Assembly: GCF_038592905.1 (NCBI RefSeq)
Contig: NZ_CP151943.1
Location: 1,088,001 to 1,152,000 of the forward strand
Direction: 5' to 3'
Length of the DNA: 64,000 nucleotides
From: Neobacillus sp. FSL H8-0543
GTDB taxonomy: Bacteria > Bacillota > Bacilli > Bacillales > Cytobacillaceae
Each line of letters opens with the position of its first letter. Within the stretch, counting starts at the first letter, position 1. The notes under the pieces are model-generated. The model saw only the letters and a program-made list of their open reading frames with translations, ran no database searches and had not been told where the DNA came from. A program made the position numbers and the translations under genes. Below are positions 17,272-26,371 of the stretch, piece by piece.

Positions 17272-18477
17272 TTAAAATAATGAATTGTTGTCAACGGGTT
17301 GTAAACTATCAGGTTTAATTGTTAAAACTTCTGTTTCTTGAATCGCCTCTGCTATTAAGGAATCAAAATCAAAAAAGCTTTCATAATGCTGGACTTTATC
17401 TCTACGCGGTTTTGTTTTTGGCGATGCAGGAACAAAAATAGTACAGCAATCCTCAAAAGGTCTAATGGAAATGTCATATGTGTCAATTTCTATTGCTACT
17501 TTGATGATATCATTTTTGTCCATTGTAATTAACGGACGTAAGATCGGTGTATTCGTGACTTCATTGATCGCATACATACTTTCCATCGTTTGACTTGCAA
17601 CCTGTCCTACATTTTCACCTGTGATAATTGCCAGAGCTTCTTGTTTCTCTCTAATTTTATCGGTAATCCGGAGCATAAACCTCCTTGTGGTTGTCATTGA
17701 ATAGTTTTCAGGGATTTGTTCCCTAATTGCTTGTTGAATCTTCGTAAATGGGACAATATGAAGTTTCATTGAGCCATGAATCTCAGCAAGTTTCTTTGCT
17801 AAGTCGATAACCTTTTCTTTCGACCTTTCGCTCGTAAACGGGGGACTAAAGAAATGTACTGCTTCAATTTCAACCCCGCGCTTCATGGCCATATAGCCCG
17901 CGACAGGACTATCTATTCCGCCTGAAAGCATGAGCATCGCCTTACCGCTAGAAGCAACCGGGAGCCCGCCAGCACCTAAAATATTTTCACAAGATAAATA
18001 AACTGCTTCTTTTCTGATCTCGATATTTAGATTAATATCTGGTTTTTTTACATCGACTTTGATTCCAGGGATATTTTGCAAAAGATACGAACCAAATTCT
18101 TGATTCACTCCATCTGTATCAAGCTCAAACGTTTTATCGGATCTTTTAGTGGTAATTTTAAAAGTTTTTCCTTCAGCAAAAAGACTTTTGACCAATTTTA
18201 ATGCTGCTACTTTCATCTTTTCAAGATCCCGCTCCACTTTAATCGCTGGGCTTAAAGACTGAACACCAAAGATTTTCTTAAGTTCTTTTATGATTCCCTG
18301 CGGGTCTTCGCCATTTAGTAAAATGTATGTCCGATCACGGTCAGCTTGAACTTTAATTCCAGGAAAGGGGGCTAATGCCCTGCGAATGCTCCTCCTTAAT
18401 TTCTCTACAAACATATTGCGATTGCGGCCTTTAGTTGATATTTCTCCATAGCGAACCAATATACGATCATAATTCAT
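17272..18477 (-). CDS. thiI: tRNA 4-thiouridine synthetase ThiI
   Basis: A 401-aa enzyme that makes s4U in tRNA and supplies sulfur for thiamine. The N-terminal ferredoxin-like and THUMP domains (about residues 1-170) precede the PP-loop LMLSGGIDSPVAGYMAMKRG. The C-terminal rhodanese domain of E. coli ThiI is absent, as in other Bacillus proteins. The nifZ stop lies four bases upstream, so the two form an operon in which NifZ donates sulfur. Confidence 0.96.
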   Translation of the reverse strand: MNYDRILVRYGEISTKGRNRNMFVEKLRRSIRRALAPFPGIKVQADRDRTYILLNGEDPQGIIKELKKIFGVQSLSPAIKVERDLEKMKVAALKLVKSLFAEGKTFKITTKRSDKTFELDTDGVNQEFGSYLLQNIPGIKVDVKKPDINLNIEIRKEAVYLSCENILGAGGLPVASSGKAMLMLSGGIDSPVAGYMAMKRGVEIEAVHFFSPPFTSERSKEKVIDLAKKLAEIHGSMKLHIVPFTKIQQAIREQIPENYSMTTTRRFMLRITDKIREKQEALAIITGENVGQVASQTMESMYAINEVTNTPILRPLITMDKNDIIKVAIEIDTYDISIRPFEDCCTIFVPASPKTKPRRDKVQHYESFFDFDSLIAEAIQETEVLTIKPDSLQPVDNNSLF

Positions 18478-18481
18478 AATA

Positions 18482-19624
18482 TTATTTCAAAACCCTTCTT
18501 AGTTGTTTTACCGCTTTTCCAACGGCTTTAATAACCTTTTCTGCTTCCGCTTCGGTATTATCAAAGGAAAGGCTAATTCTGAAGGCACTTTCCGCTATAC
18601 TCTCAGGAACCCCCATTGCTAAAAGCGTCTTACTTGGTGATTTTTTCTTTGAAGAACAGGCACTAGTCGTTGACAGATAAATTCCTTCCTGTTCTAGGGC
18701 ATGGATTAATACTTCCGATTTCATTCCCTTTAGTGAAAAATTCAATATATGTGGTGCGGATTCTTCTTGTGGTGTGTTGAAGGTAAGGTCTTCGATTTTG
18801 CTGAGTCCTTCTCTTAGCAGAGAAATAATGTTATTCATCCTCGGAATACCTTTTTCACTTTTGTCCATTGTCATTCTTAAAGCCTTCGCCATTGCGACTG
18901 CCCCGGCAACATTTTCCGTACCGGAACGCAATTTCCATTCCTGGTTTCCGCCAGAGAACAATGGATCCAGCTTTACCCCACTTCTGACAAACAGCGCCCC
19001 TGTTCCCTTTAATCCATGGAATTTATGTGCAGAAAATGAGCAAAGATCTACCCTGTCATCATATAAAAATAAAGGTACCTTGCCGATTGCCTGTACGGCA
19101 TCGACATGAAAGCGGATTGAAGGATAGCTCTTTAACAGCTCACCAATTTCCTTAATGGGCTGGATTGTTCCCATTTCATTATTTACCTGCATAACGGATA
19201 CAAGAATGGTATCCTCACGGATTGCTTCTTTGATATCTTCTACACATACTCTTCCCTTTGAATCGACGGGCAGACTGGTAATATCGAAGCCGTGCTCATT
19301 AAGCTGTTCCATCGCCCCGCGAACCGATGGATGTTCGATACTCGATAAGATAAGATGTCCTCCGCGACTTTTATATGAAATGGCCGTTCCTTTTAGGGCT
19401 AAGTTATTACTTTCCGTGCCTCCAGATGTAAAATAAATCTCACTCGGTTTTACCGCTAGAAGATTTGCCACTTGGGTTCTCGCCTGGGTTAGTAATTTTT
19501 CTGCTTGTACACCTAATCCATGCAGTGAGGAAGGATTACCAAAATAATCGCTTGATACTGTCAAAAAGGAAGCCAGGACTTCTTTATATGGTTTTGTTGT
19601 TGCACTATTGTCAAAATAAATCAT
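18482..19624 (-). CDS. nifZ: Cysteine desulfurase, NifS/IscS-like (NifZ)
   Basis: A PLP enzyme of 380 aa that passes cysteine sulfur to ThiI. The N-terminus MIYFDNSATTKP is the family signature. PLP Lys lies in FSAHKFHGLKGTGAL, and the active-site Cys in STTSACSSKKKSP. The start at 19624 is preceded by AGAGGTGG. Longer in-frame starts exist up to 19699, but they would cross unsupported sequence. The pairing with thiI is as in B. subtilis. Confidence 0.94.
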   Translation of the reverse strand: MIYFDNSATTKPYKEVLASFLTVSSDYFGNPSSLHGLGVQAEKLLTQARTQVANLLAVKPSEIYFTSGGTESNNLALKGTAISYKSRGGHLILSSIEHPSVRGAMEQLNEHGFDITSLPVDSKGRVCVEDIKEAIREDTILVSVMQVNNEMGTIQPIKEIGELLKSYPSIRFHVDAVQAIGKVPLFLYDDRVDLCSFSAHKFHGLKGTGALFVRSGVKLDPLFSGGNQEWKLRSGTENVAGAVAMAKALRMTMDKSEKGIPRMNNIISLLREGLSKIEDLTFNTPQEESAPHILNFSLKGMKSEVLIHALEQEGIYLSTTSACSSKKKSPSKTLLAMGVPESIAESAFRISLSFDNTEAEAEKVIKAVGKAVKQLRRVLK

Positions 19625-19710
19625 TTTATTTTTAGCCACCTCTATCCCTTTGCGCAAAGTAAATCTTACCATAACTTTTATTCTTTTAAAAAGAAGCATT
19701 ATTTAACAAA

Positions 19711-19748
19711 AGCAAAACCGATTTAGCAAAAATGCCAAATCGGTTTTT
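19711..19748 (-). terminator. Terminator of ezrA
   Basis: AAAACCGATTTAGCA and TGCCAAATCGGTTTT pair directly after the ezrA stop; T residues follow on the minus strand. It separates ezrA from nifZ. Confidence 0.8.
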
Positions 19749-21437
19749 TTAATTTGTTTCCGCTGAAGCTTTGATTTTCTTTAAGGCACCTGGGTCAATT
19801 GCTTCAATCGAAGCTGCAGCCTGTTCTAATGCCTCCTGATACTCGAAATGCCTAAACGAATTTTCAGCATTTGTTAACCCTTTCGCAACTGAAGAATACT
19901 GGCTGCGATAGCGGTTTCCGTATTGAATCGCCATTTCAGCAAGCAATACATTTTCAATCATTTCTACGGTTGAATTAGCAAGCTTCTCAACCGTTAATAC
20001 AGCTATTTCCAAATATTGATTAAGGGCTGAAATATTAAGCGGCTTTTCTTCCAGCTGATATTTGACGTTTTGGATACTGTCATTTGCATCCTCAAATAAA
20101 TACTTATAATCCTCTGGCAATCCTGGGATATTACTCTTCGAAACAAGTCGAATCGTTTCTCCCACTTTTTTTGTTAAATCTCTTACTGTTTCCCTAGCTT
20201 CAAATTCATCTTTCCTTAGTGCCTGAAGCTTTTGGGAGAAATTCTCCTGTTCCTCGCGAATGGCATCCAGTTGGTCTTTTATTTCTTTTAGCTCTTCGCA
20301 AATTAATGTTTGAGCTGTTTCATTGATTGTTATTTTTTGGAATAAGATTTCATATTTCTTTGACACAGATGAGAGTTCTTTTTCTAAGTGCCTTTGGATT
20401 TCGAAGTCACTTTCGGTTAAATGGTAGCTTTCTTGAACATGTACCACTTCATCTGAGAGGTAATTACTTTCTTCTTGAACTGAATTAAGAAGACCAATTG
20501 TACCTTCCTCATTTTGCATGACAAAATGTTTGGCCGTAACTTCTTTTTCCAAAAGATCAAAAATAATGTCAATTCGTTCCTTTACTTCATCAATACCCTC
20601 TTCAGCTTTTTCAATTTCTGTTTCTTCAATTAAGTTCGAGTGATTGATTAGCTTTTCTTTCAAAGCATCAATTTCATTTTCCAGGTGGATATGCTCTAAG
20701 TAATACCCTTGCTCTGTCATTTCACGATAGCCTTCTTGAACTTCTGCTAATTGAGATGGTAAAAGAGACTGACATTCAATTAACAGCTGAGGAATAACAT
20801 CCATATTATTTTTTATTTTCCGTAATTGACTATCAATTAGTAATACTAGCTCTCGCGCCTCAAGATAATTTCCGTGTGCTGTTATTTCATCAAATTCATG
20901 GAACTTTTTGGTTATATCATCAAGCTGTTGATCTAAGTATTTTTCTGATTTTCCAAAGCTATGCCTGTGAGCAAGCAATGTCTTTTTCGTTTCTCGATAT
21001 AACTCTTTCAATTGCTCAATTTCAACTCTATTTTTTTCTTCACTTCCAACAAGCTCATGTAACTCTTCTAATATTTTCTTAATTTGGTCTTCCGTTTCTT
21101 GTAAATTCCGACTAATCTCAAGTTGAATCGTTTTTGCCTTTTTAAATCGATAGCGATCAATGTATTCTTCCGCATCAAATAACATTTCTTCAAGATTTGG
21201 GAGTTTCATCGTGACAACATCATCCCATTGAGTACGCCAACGTTCAAATAGCTCTTCCGTTTGACCCGTCATGTTCAGCTGTTTTACTTTGGACATTTCA
21301 TCCAATACAGGTCGATTAAATAAATCAATTTTCCAAGTTTCCAACCTGTCCATTTCTTTATAATACTTCTTTTTTATTAAATATCCCAATACAAATAAGG
21401 CCAGTAATAGGATGAAAAATCCAATGAAAATTTCCAC
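19749..21437 (-). CDS. ezrA: Septation ring formation regulator EzrA
   Basis: A 562-aa membrane-anchored spectrin-like protein that restrains FtsZ ring assembly. One N-terminal transmembrane helix (FIGFFILLLALFVLGYLI) is followed by KKYYKEMDRLETWK and long coiled-coil repeats to the C-terminus. The GTG at 21437 is chosen because GGGGG lies eight bases upstream and the resulting length equals that of B. subtilis EzrA; a TTG 11 codons upstream has no ribosome site. Confidence 0.96.
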   Translation of the reverse strand: MEIFIGFFILLLALFVLGYLIKKKYYKEMDRLETWKIDLFNRPVLDEMSKVKQLNMTGQTEELFERWRTQWDDVVTMKLPNLEEMLFDAEEYIDRYRFKKAKTIQLEISRNLQETEDQIKKILEELHELVGSEEKNRVEIEQLKELYRETKKTLLAHRHSFGKSEKYLDQQLDDITKKFHEFDEITAHGNYLEARELVLLIDSQLRKIKNNMDVIPQLLIECQSLLPSQLAEVQEGYREMTEQGYYLEHIHLENEIDALKEKLINHSNLIEETEIEKAEEGIDEVKERIDIIFDLLEKEVTAKHFVMQNEEGTIGLLNSVQEESNYLSDEVVHVQESYHLTESDFEIQRHLEKELSSVSKKYEILFQKITINETAQTLICEELKEIKDQLDAIREEQENFSQKLQALRKDEFEARETVRDLTKKVGETIRLVSKSNIPGLPEDYKYLFEDANDSIQNVKYQLEEKPLNISALNQYLEIAVLTVEKLANSTVEMIENVLLAEMAIQYGNRYRSQYSSVAKGLTNAENSFRHFEYQEALEQAAASIEAIDPGALKKIKASAETN

Positions 21438-21786
21438 AAATAAGCCCCCTGTTCCAAACACTTCTTTCAAATTGAAAAAGCAGATACTAATCTATATAAA
21501 ATATTACTTAAGGTAAAGTTCAATGACTTTATGATACCATGTAACCGACATTTTTTGACTATTATTTTCATTTTTTTTGTAAAAGAAATGAAAATATAAT
21601 TTTTGCCAGGTGAAATCAAGGGTATAACCAGAAATATTCGACAAATAATGGGGTAGTTGCACCGAAAATAGGATGAAGGCGAAACAGTTTTAAGTATGGG
21701 CTTATTATTTCCAATCAGCCCAAAAAGCACTGAGCAAGGAATCTTCCTTTTGCTAGTGCTTATAACTACTCTAATTAAGTTAGAAA
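21438..21786. other. Gap between ezrA and refZ
   Basis: This 349-bp gap holds the ezrA upstream region and, at 21722-21761, the refZ terminator. An 87-codon open frame here has no ribosome site and is not called. I see no other feature. Confidence 0.6.
21722..21761 (-). terminator. Terminator of refZ
   Basis: AGCACTGAGCAAGGAA and TTCCTTTTGCTAGTGCT form a long stem with TTTTT on the minus strand. Confidence 0.8.
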
Positions 21787-22416
21787 TTATAAAATCGCTT
21801 CTTTTTTCTCAATTGCTTTTATAGTTAGTGTATTTTCAATCCATCCATTGATCTCTTTTATATACTTTTGTTCGAAAAACCGTTCATTTGGAAAAATATA
21901 AAGTACTTCTCTCAAATAATGAGCATTAATAAAGGGCGTCATCAGTAAGCCTTTGAATTGGATAATTAAATAGGGAATAGAATGAGGTCGAAATTCCTTC
22001 CGTTCAAACCCTTTTTCAAAAATCTTTTGAAAATAATATTTCTCTTTCAAGGAGTATGTTGACATTATCTCGCGGACCACTTGGGAATCCATCGACATTT
22101 CTCGATATACAAAGCTGGTGAGTTCAATATTTTCACATTGATAATGAAGTAATTCAGCTGCAACTCGTTTTAAGCAATCCTTTGCACTATATTCAACAAG
22201 GGTAAATTGCTCTTCCATCCTGCTGATGTATTGTTCAAAAAAATACGTAAAGCAATATTCTAAAAGACCAAGCTTATTTTCAAAATGGTAGGCAATCGTT
22301 GCGGAATTCACTTTTGAGAGTGTGGCTATATCCCGAATCGATGTTCCCGAATATCCATTTGAATTAAACAACGAAATTGCTGCCTTAACGATTGCTTCTT
22401 TTGAATTTTTTCTCAT
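21787..22416 (-). CDS. refZ: RefZ, TetR-family regulator of FtsZ
   Basis: A 209-aa TetR-type protein. The N-terminal helix-turn-helix reads GYSGTSIRDIATLSKVNSATIAYHFENKLGLLEY, followed by a helical ligand/dimer domain. The position between ezrA and ytsP and the length match B. subtilis RefZ (YttP), which helps place the polar septum in sporulation. The start at 22416 follows GGGGGGAG; an in-frame start eight codons upstream is not supported. Confidence 0.92.
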   Translation of the reverse strand: MRKNSKEAIVKAAISLFNSNGYSGTSIRDIATLSKVNSATIAYHFENKLGLLEYCFTYFFEQYISRMEEQFTLVEYSAKDCLKRVAAELLHYQCENIELTSFVYREMSMDSQVVREIMSTYSLKEKYYFQKIFEKGFERKEFRPHSIPYLIIQFKGLLMTPFINAHYLREVLYIFPNERFFEQKYIKEINGWIENTLTIKAIEKKEAIL

Positions 22417-22582
22417 CCGTACTCCCCCCGTATACTGCAAACGTTCAACTTCTATCTCCCATATGTATTGATTCTTTCAATGAGCTCTGTTTCCCTTTAT
22501 AAAATTATCGACAATGTCTGCACTTTTTCATGTTTTTTTGATAAAATAAATAGTAATTCGCAAAAGGAATAGGTGAAAAATC

Positions 22583-23068
22583 ATGTTTAACGTCGAAATG
22601 TACAAGGGTAGTCGCTTAGAAAACTATGAACTTGTCAATAAACAATTACAGGCTCTCCTCGATGGTGAGGAAAATCTAATTGCTAATTTGAGCAATGCTT
22701 CTGCACTATTAAACCAATTTCTTGATCGTATCAACTGGGTTGGCTTCTATCTTATAGACAGCAACAATGAACTTGTGTTAGGTCCATTTCAAGGACTGCC
22801 TGCATGTGTTAGAATCCCACTTGGCAAGGGTGTTTGCGGGACATCAGCACAGCAGAGAAAAACGGTCCGTGTAGAAGACGTTCATCTGTTTCCCGGGCAT
22901 ATCGCCTGCGACGCGGCATCACAATCAGAGATAGTAATACCTCTAGTTAAAAACGGTGAATTAATAGGTGTATTAGATATTGATTCTCCGGAAAAAGACC
23001 GTTTTGATATCCTTGATCAAGAAAAACTAGAAGAACTTGTCGCTATCATAGTAAACAATATTAAATAG
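22583..23068 (+). CDS. ytsP: Free methionine-R-sulfoxide reductase (GAF domain)
   Basis: A 161-aa GAF-domain enzyme that reduces free Met-R-sulfoxide. The three Cys used by the family are present in LPACVRI, GKGVCGTS and GHIACDAAS; the usual INWVGFYL motif is present too. It is divergent from refZ and has AGGAATAGGTG before its ATG. The gene is monocistronic. Confidence 0.95.
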   Translation: MFNVEMYKGSRLENYELVNKQLQALLDGEENLIANLSNASALLNQFLDRINWVGFYLIDSNNELVLGPFQGLPACVRIPLGKGVCGTSAQQRKTVRVEDVHLFPGHIACDAASQSEIVIPLVKNGELIGVLDIDSPEKDRFDILDQEKLEELVAIIVNNIK

Positions 23069-23097
23069 AGAAGCTCTCCGCATGGAGAGCTTCTTTA
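23066..23097. terminator. Bidirectional terminator between ytsP and the PLP lyase
   Basis: AGAAGCTCTCC and GGAGAGCTTCT pair between the convergent genes. The stem overlaps the stop codons of both neighbours. Confidence 0.8.
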
Positions 23098-24282
23098 AAC
23101 TTTCTCAAGTGCTTGTTCAAGATCTTCTTTTATATCCTCCCATGCTTCTAGACCCACTGAGAGGCGCAGTAATGTATCGTCAATTCCCATCTTTTTACGG
23201 TCCTCAGCTGGTACTACCGCATGGGTCATCGTCGCTGGATGCTGGATTAACGTCTCTGCGTCACCTAAACTTACCGCTATTTTCACTAATTTCAATTGAT
23301 TCATGAAAAACTGTGCTGTTTCTTTTGTTCCTTTCAGTGTAAATGAAATAAGTCCGCCAGGCTTTTTCATTTGTTTATTCATAATTTGAGCATCATCAGG
23401 GTAATCACTGCCGCCAGGAAAATAGATTGACTCTACCTTTGGATGCCCGCTTAAAAATTCAACGAGCCTGCTGGCATTCTCGCAATGTCGATCCATTCGA
23501 ACTGGCAATGTCTTTAAGCCCCTTAATAACAGCCAAGCATCAAACGGTGAGATAATCCCTCCAATGTCTTTCTGTGTCGTTCGGGAAACCTTTTGAATAA
23601 AATCCTTCTTCCCAATAACCAATCCTGCAATAACATCACCATGCCCGCAAATGTACTTTGTAGCACTATGAATGACAATATCACAGCCGTGTGTGATTGG
23701 AGTTTGTAGGTACGGCGAACAAAATGTATTATCTACAATTACTGGAATTCCCCGTTCCTTTGCCACAGCAGCGACCAGTTCTAAGTCTACAAGTTTCATT
23801 GTTGGATTTATGGGCGTCTCAATATAAATACATGCAGTATTTTCTCTAATTTCCTGTTCTAGGCTCTCTCTAGTGTTCATTAATGAAAATTTATGGTCAA
23901 TTGCGTATTTGTCTTTTAATAGATTTAGCAGCCCAAACGTACAGCCATATACCCCTTGTGAACAGAGAATATGGTCCCCTGCTTTCGTTAGAGCAACTAA
24001 TACGGCTGAAACTGCGGCCATTCCTGAAGCAAACGCCAGCCCAGCTTCCCCTTTTTCAAGTTCAGCAATCCTATCCTCAAGAATTTTTACGGTTGGATTA
24101 CCTAGGCGTGAATAAATAAACCCCTCTTCCTCTCCTGCAAATCTCCTTTCACCTTGTTGGCTATTTGCGAAGGTATAAGTTGATGTTTGATACAAGGGAG
24201 GTACTAGGCTTCCTTGATGCTCCTGTGGCTGATATCCTCCATGAATGGCTTTTGTTTCAAACTGCAAGTCCTTCTTCTCCAC
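23095..24282 (-). CDS. megL: Methionine gamma-lyase-like PLP enzyme
   Basis: A Cys/Met-metabolism PLP enzyme of 395 aa. The catalytic Lys is in IHSATKYICGHGD. SQGVYGCTFGLL carries the Cys at the position that marks methionine gamma-lyases within the family, so cleavage of methionine to methanethiol, ammonia and 2-oxobutyrate is the best guess. Cystathionine gamma-synthase or -lyase cannot be excluded. The GTG at 24282 has GGAGG eight bases upstream. A cre-like site lies just before it. Confidence 0.82.
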   Translation of the reverse strand: MEKKDLQFETKAIHGGYQPQEHQGSLVPPLYQTSTYTFANSQQGERRFAGEEEGFIYSRLGNPTVKILEDRIAELEKGEAGLAFASGMAAVSAVLVALTKAGDHILCSQGVYGCTFGLLNLLKDKYAIDHKFSLMNTRESLEQEIRENTACIYIETPINPTMKLVDLELVAAVAKERGIPVIVDNTFCSPYLQTPITHGCDIVIHSATKYICGHGDVIAGLVIGKKDFIQKVSRTTQKDIGGIISPFDAWLLLRGLKTLPVRMDRHCENASRLVEFLSGHPKVESIYFPGGSDYPDDAQIMNKQMKKPGGLISFTLKGTKETAQFFMNQLKLVKIAVSLGDAETLIQHPATMTHAVVPAEDRKKMGIDDTLLRLSVGLEAWEDIKEDLEQALEKV

Positions 24283-24298
24283 TATCTTCCCCTCCAAA

Positions 24299-24312
24299 CG
24301 AAAACGCTTACA
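24299..24312 (-). promoter_or_regulatory. Candidate CcpA site (cre) before the PLP lyase
   Basis: TGTAAGCGTTTTCG on the minus strand matches the cre consensus at 13 of 14 positions. It lies immediately upstream of the ribosome site, where binding would block transcription. Confidence 0.5.
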
Positions 24313-24374
24313 TTACCTATATTACTATGTATTCATTAAAAAGAGTTAAGGTACGCTAAAACTTATTAATAAAC

Positions 24375-24404
24375 TTGACATAAATGTGTATAAAATTATA
24401 TAAT
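24375..24404 (+). promoter_or_regulatory. Sigma-A promoter of rpsD
   Basis: A perfect TTGACA (24375-24380) and TATAAT (24399-24404) are 18 bases apart. Transcription would start near 24411. Confidence 0.85.
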
Positions 24405-24410
24405 ACTCTT

Positions 24411-24608
24411 TGTGTAAAATATTGCAGCCTATGTGAATCCTTTTTTAGACTTATTTTGTTCCTCTCCAGAGAAAATCCTCTGATTATGATGGTGTATCTT
24501 GTAACCCTCAGCTGCTAGGGCGAAGGTGCATGAAAACAAAATGACTATCAAAGCGTCTCATAACGGTTTTTATTTTACCAAAATAAAAACACGAAGGAGG
24601 AGTCATTC
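24411..24608 (+). promoter_or_regulatory. rpsD leader, S4 autoregulatory element
   Basis: A leader of about 195 nt lies between the promoter and the rpsD ATG and contains several pairing stretches. In Bacillus the rpsD leader binds S4 and represses translation. The position and length fit this element; the fold was not computed. AAGGAGGAG at its 3' end is the ribosome site. Confidence 0.65.
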
Positions 24609-25211
24609 ATGGCTCGTTATACTGGCTCTAGCTGGAAAATCTCTCGTCGTCTTGGAATCTCTCTAAGCGGCACAGGTAAAGAATTAGAAAAGCGTCCTTA
24701 CGCTCCTGGACAACATGGTCCAAACCAACGCAAAAAGCTTTCTGAATACGGATTGCAATTACAAGAAAAGCAGAAGCTTCGTAATATGTACGGAGTAACT
24801 GAGCGTCAATTCCGTAATCTTTTTGATAAAGCAGGCAAATTAGGCGGAGTACATGGCGAAAACTTCATGATCTTACTTGAAGCTCGTCTTGACAACGTTG
24901 TTTACCGTTTAGGTTTAGCACGTACTCGTCGTGCTTCTCGTCAATTAGTTAACCACGGACACATTTTAGTTGATGGAAAACGCGTTGATATCCCTTCATA
25001 CCGTTTATCTGCTGGCCAAACAATCAGCCTTCGTGAAAAGTCACGTAATCTTTCTGTTGTTAAAGAAGCTATTGAATTAACTAACTTTGTTCCTGACTTC
25101 TTAACATTTGATGCAGACAAGCTTGAAGGTACTTTCACTCGCTTACCTGAGCGTTCTGAATTACCTGCTGAAATTAACGAAACTCTAATCGTTGAGTTCT
25201 ACTCACGTTAA
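24609..25211 (+). CDS. rpsD: 30S ribosomal protein S4
   Basis: S4 (200 aa) nucleates 30S assembly on 16S rRNA and represses its own mRNA. The N-terminus [16 protein letters not shown] and the S4 RNA-binding domain ([36 protein letters not shown]) are complete, as is the C-terminus EFYSR. The last codons coincide with the left attachment site of the prophage; the reading frame is preserved. Confidence 0.98.
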   Translation: MARYTGSSWKISRRLGISLSGTGKELEKRPYAPGQHGPNQRKKLSEYGLQLQEKQKLRNMYGVTERQFRNLFDKAGKLGGVHGENFMILLEARLDNVVYRLGLARTRRASRQLVNHGHILVDGKRVDIPSYRLSAGQTISLREKSRNLSVVKEAIELTNFVPDFLTFDADKLEGTFTRLPERSELPAEINETLIVEFYSR

Positions 25212-25212
25212 T
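25200..25212 (+). repeat. attL core at the rpsD 3' end
   Basis: The 13 bases TACTCACGTTAAT, covering the last rpsD codons and stop, recur at 55279-55291. There the preceding bases also encode a VEHYSR-stop remnant resembling the rpsD C-terminus. The sequences diverge right after the core. Two other direct repeats near both ends are possible but less likely cores. Confidence 0.65.
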
Positions 25213-25241
25213 AAAAACGTGTCGTAAACAGCGATAACAAG

Positions 25242-25284
25242 AACCCTAGAAACGTTGATATCACTCAACTTCTAGGGTTTTTTA
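25242..25284 (+). terminator. Terminator after rpsD, on the prophage side of attL
   Basis: AACCCTAGAA and TTCTAGGGTT form a stem followed by TTTTTTATTTT. It lies to the right of the attL core, so it was probably brought by the prophage and replaces the original rpsD terminator now found at 55317-55358. Confidence 0.75.
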
Positions 25285-25313
25285 TTTTATTCTGCTTTGT
25301 AGAATAATGTATT

Positions 25314-25356
25314 CTCCCCCAACCATTTGGGGGAGGTTTTGGGGGACGTTTTTAAA
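25314..25356. repeat. Left integrase arm-type repeats
   Basis: CTCCCCCAA (inverted) is followed by two direct copies of TTTGGGGGA. Bases 25325-25356 match 55196-55227 at 31 of 32 positions. The tandem G-rich units inside each prophage end look like integrase arm-binding sites, though a 32-bp att repeat is an alternative reading. Confidence 0.6.
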
Positions 25357-25382
25357 AAAGTGGGCAGGCGCATAAATAATCT

Positions 25383-25411
25383 TTAAGAGAGCTTACAATT
25401 GTTAGCTCTCT
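25383..25411 (-). terminator. Candidate terminator of the HEPN-like gene
   Basis: AGAGAGCTTACAATTGTTAGCTCTCT is a strong hairpin just after the stop of the 240-aa gene. The T tract is weak. Confidence 0.5.
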
Positions 25412-25428
25412 TTGTTTTACTGTTATTT

Positions 25429-26151
25429 TTAGAATCCATCGCTTAAAGTCATTCTTGTCATAGAATGGTAACCACTCAGTATCTCAGCTGTTTCTTTGAA
25501 AACATCCATCAACTCACTTAATACATTTTCTTCATGAGCATATATAGATTTAATGTTATCGTCCTGATCTTTAATTATCAGTGTTATGCTACCCTTTTTT
25601 GAGTCAGTCTTATTAATTAATTCTTGAATATCATCAACTTTTTTCATTGAGTATTTTTCTTCATCCTGACCCTTTTGATTATTTTTGGTAAATGGGTATC
25701 TAAAGTAAGTGCTATCCCTATCATATTTTGCTATCATATCGATCATGTTTTTTAAATCAGGATGAACTCTCCAGTCACCTTTCGAAGCAACAACATTTAA
25801 TTTTTCAGAGTAATCGAGGATCAGTTTCGCCCAGTACCAATATAGCGCATCAATCCAATGACAATTATCCAAATCCCTCCATTTTCCATCTTCGGTATGG
25901 AGTTGGGGTTTCTTAGAATCCTTGCCGTATGGAATAGCTAACTCAAGATGAATTAAAAATATCATGGACTTAAAATATAATTCTATTGTGTGTCTGTATA
26001 GATAAAACACAGGCATATGCTTTTGCGGATTAAAAGAATCGTTATACTCTTTTGAATTATAAAGTTGATCTGCTGCTCTGTTAAAAGCAAATGCGTTAAT
26101 TCCAAACCCCTTATCCAACTGTTGATCAATTCCGGTCATTAAATACTTCAT
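25429..26151 (-). CDS. Prophage cargo protein, possibly HEPN-like
   Basis: A 240-aa protein next to attL. It contains VFYLYRHTIELYFKSMIF, which resembles the first helix of HEPN-fold proteins (R-H-x-x-E-L-x-x-K). A later FRYPFTKNN patch is also seen in some of them. No R-x4-6-H catalytic motif of toxic HEPN RNases is evident. Position at the prophage edge suggests lysogenic cargo, perhaps defence. The assignment is tentative; the reading frame is clear. Confidence 0.65.
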   Translation of the reverse strand: MKYLMTGIDQQLDKGFGINAFAFNRAADQLYNSKEYNDSFNPQKHMPVFYLYRHTIELYFKSMIFLIHLELAIPYGKDSKKPQLHTEDGKWRDLDNCHWIDALYWYWAKLILDYSEKLNVVASKGDWRVHPDLKNMIDMIAKYDRDSTYFRYPFTKNNQKGQDEEKYSMKKVDDIQELINKTDSKKGSITLIIKDQDDNIKSIYAHEENVLSELMDVFKETAEILSGYHSMTRMTLSDGF

Positions 26152-26206
26152 AAAAGCTCCCTCTAAAACAAACTTTTTTTGATTATTAACAAGTCTAAGG
26201 TGAATT

Positions 26207-26371
26207 TTACCTCGTATTATTCAATTTTAATTCTAATACTGGATACTGGCATTTTTTATTAACATATTCCACAAATAATTCCGCTTGCAGTTCCTGGGCC
26301 TTTATCTTAAATACTACTTCGTCTATGTTTATTATTGTTTTTTCTGTGACCAACTTTTTCCGTTTCTTCAT
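26207..26371 (-). CDS. Small hypothetical protein, 54 aa
   Basis: MKKRKKLVTEKTIINIDEVV begins a short basic protein that ends LKLNNTR. Its ATG overlaps the stop of the preceding 60-aa gene (ATGA), with GAGGTGG upstream, so the two are coupled. No family is recognised. It was found by reading the strand directly. Confidence 0.6.
   Translation of the reverse strand: MKKRKKLVTEKTIINIDEVVFKIKAQELQAELFVEYVNKKCQYPVLELKLNNTR

Noticed and set aside
25272..25282. CTAGGGTTTTT repeated near 55253-55263 as the att core
   Set aside because: It is short, lies in terminator-type sequence, and would not explain the VEHYSR rpsD remnant at the right end.
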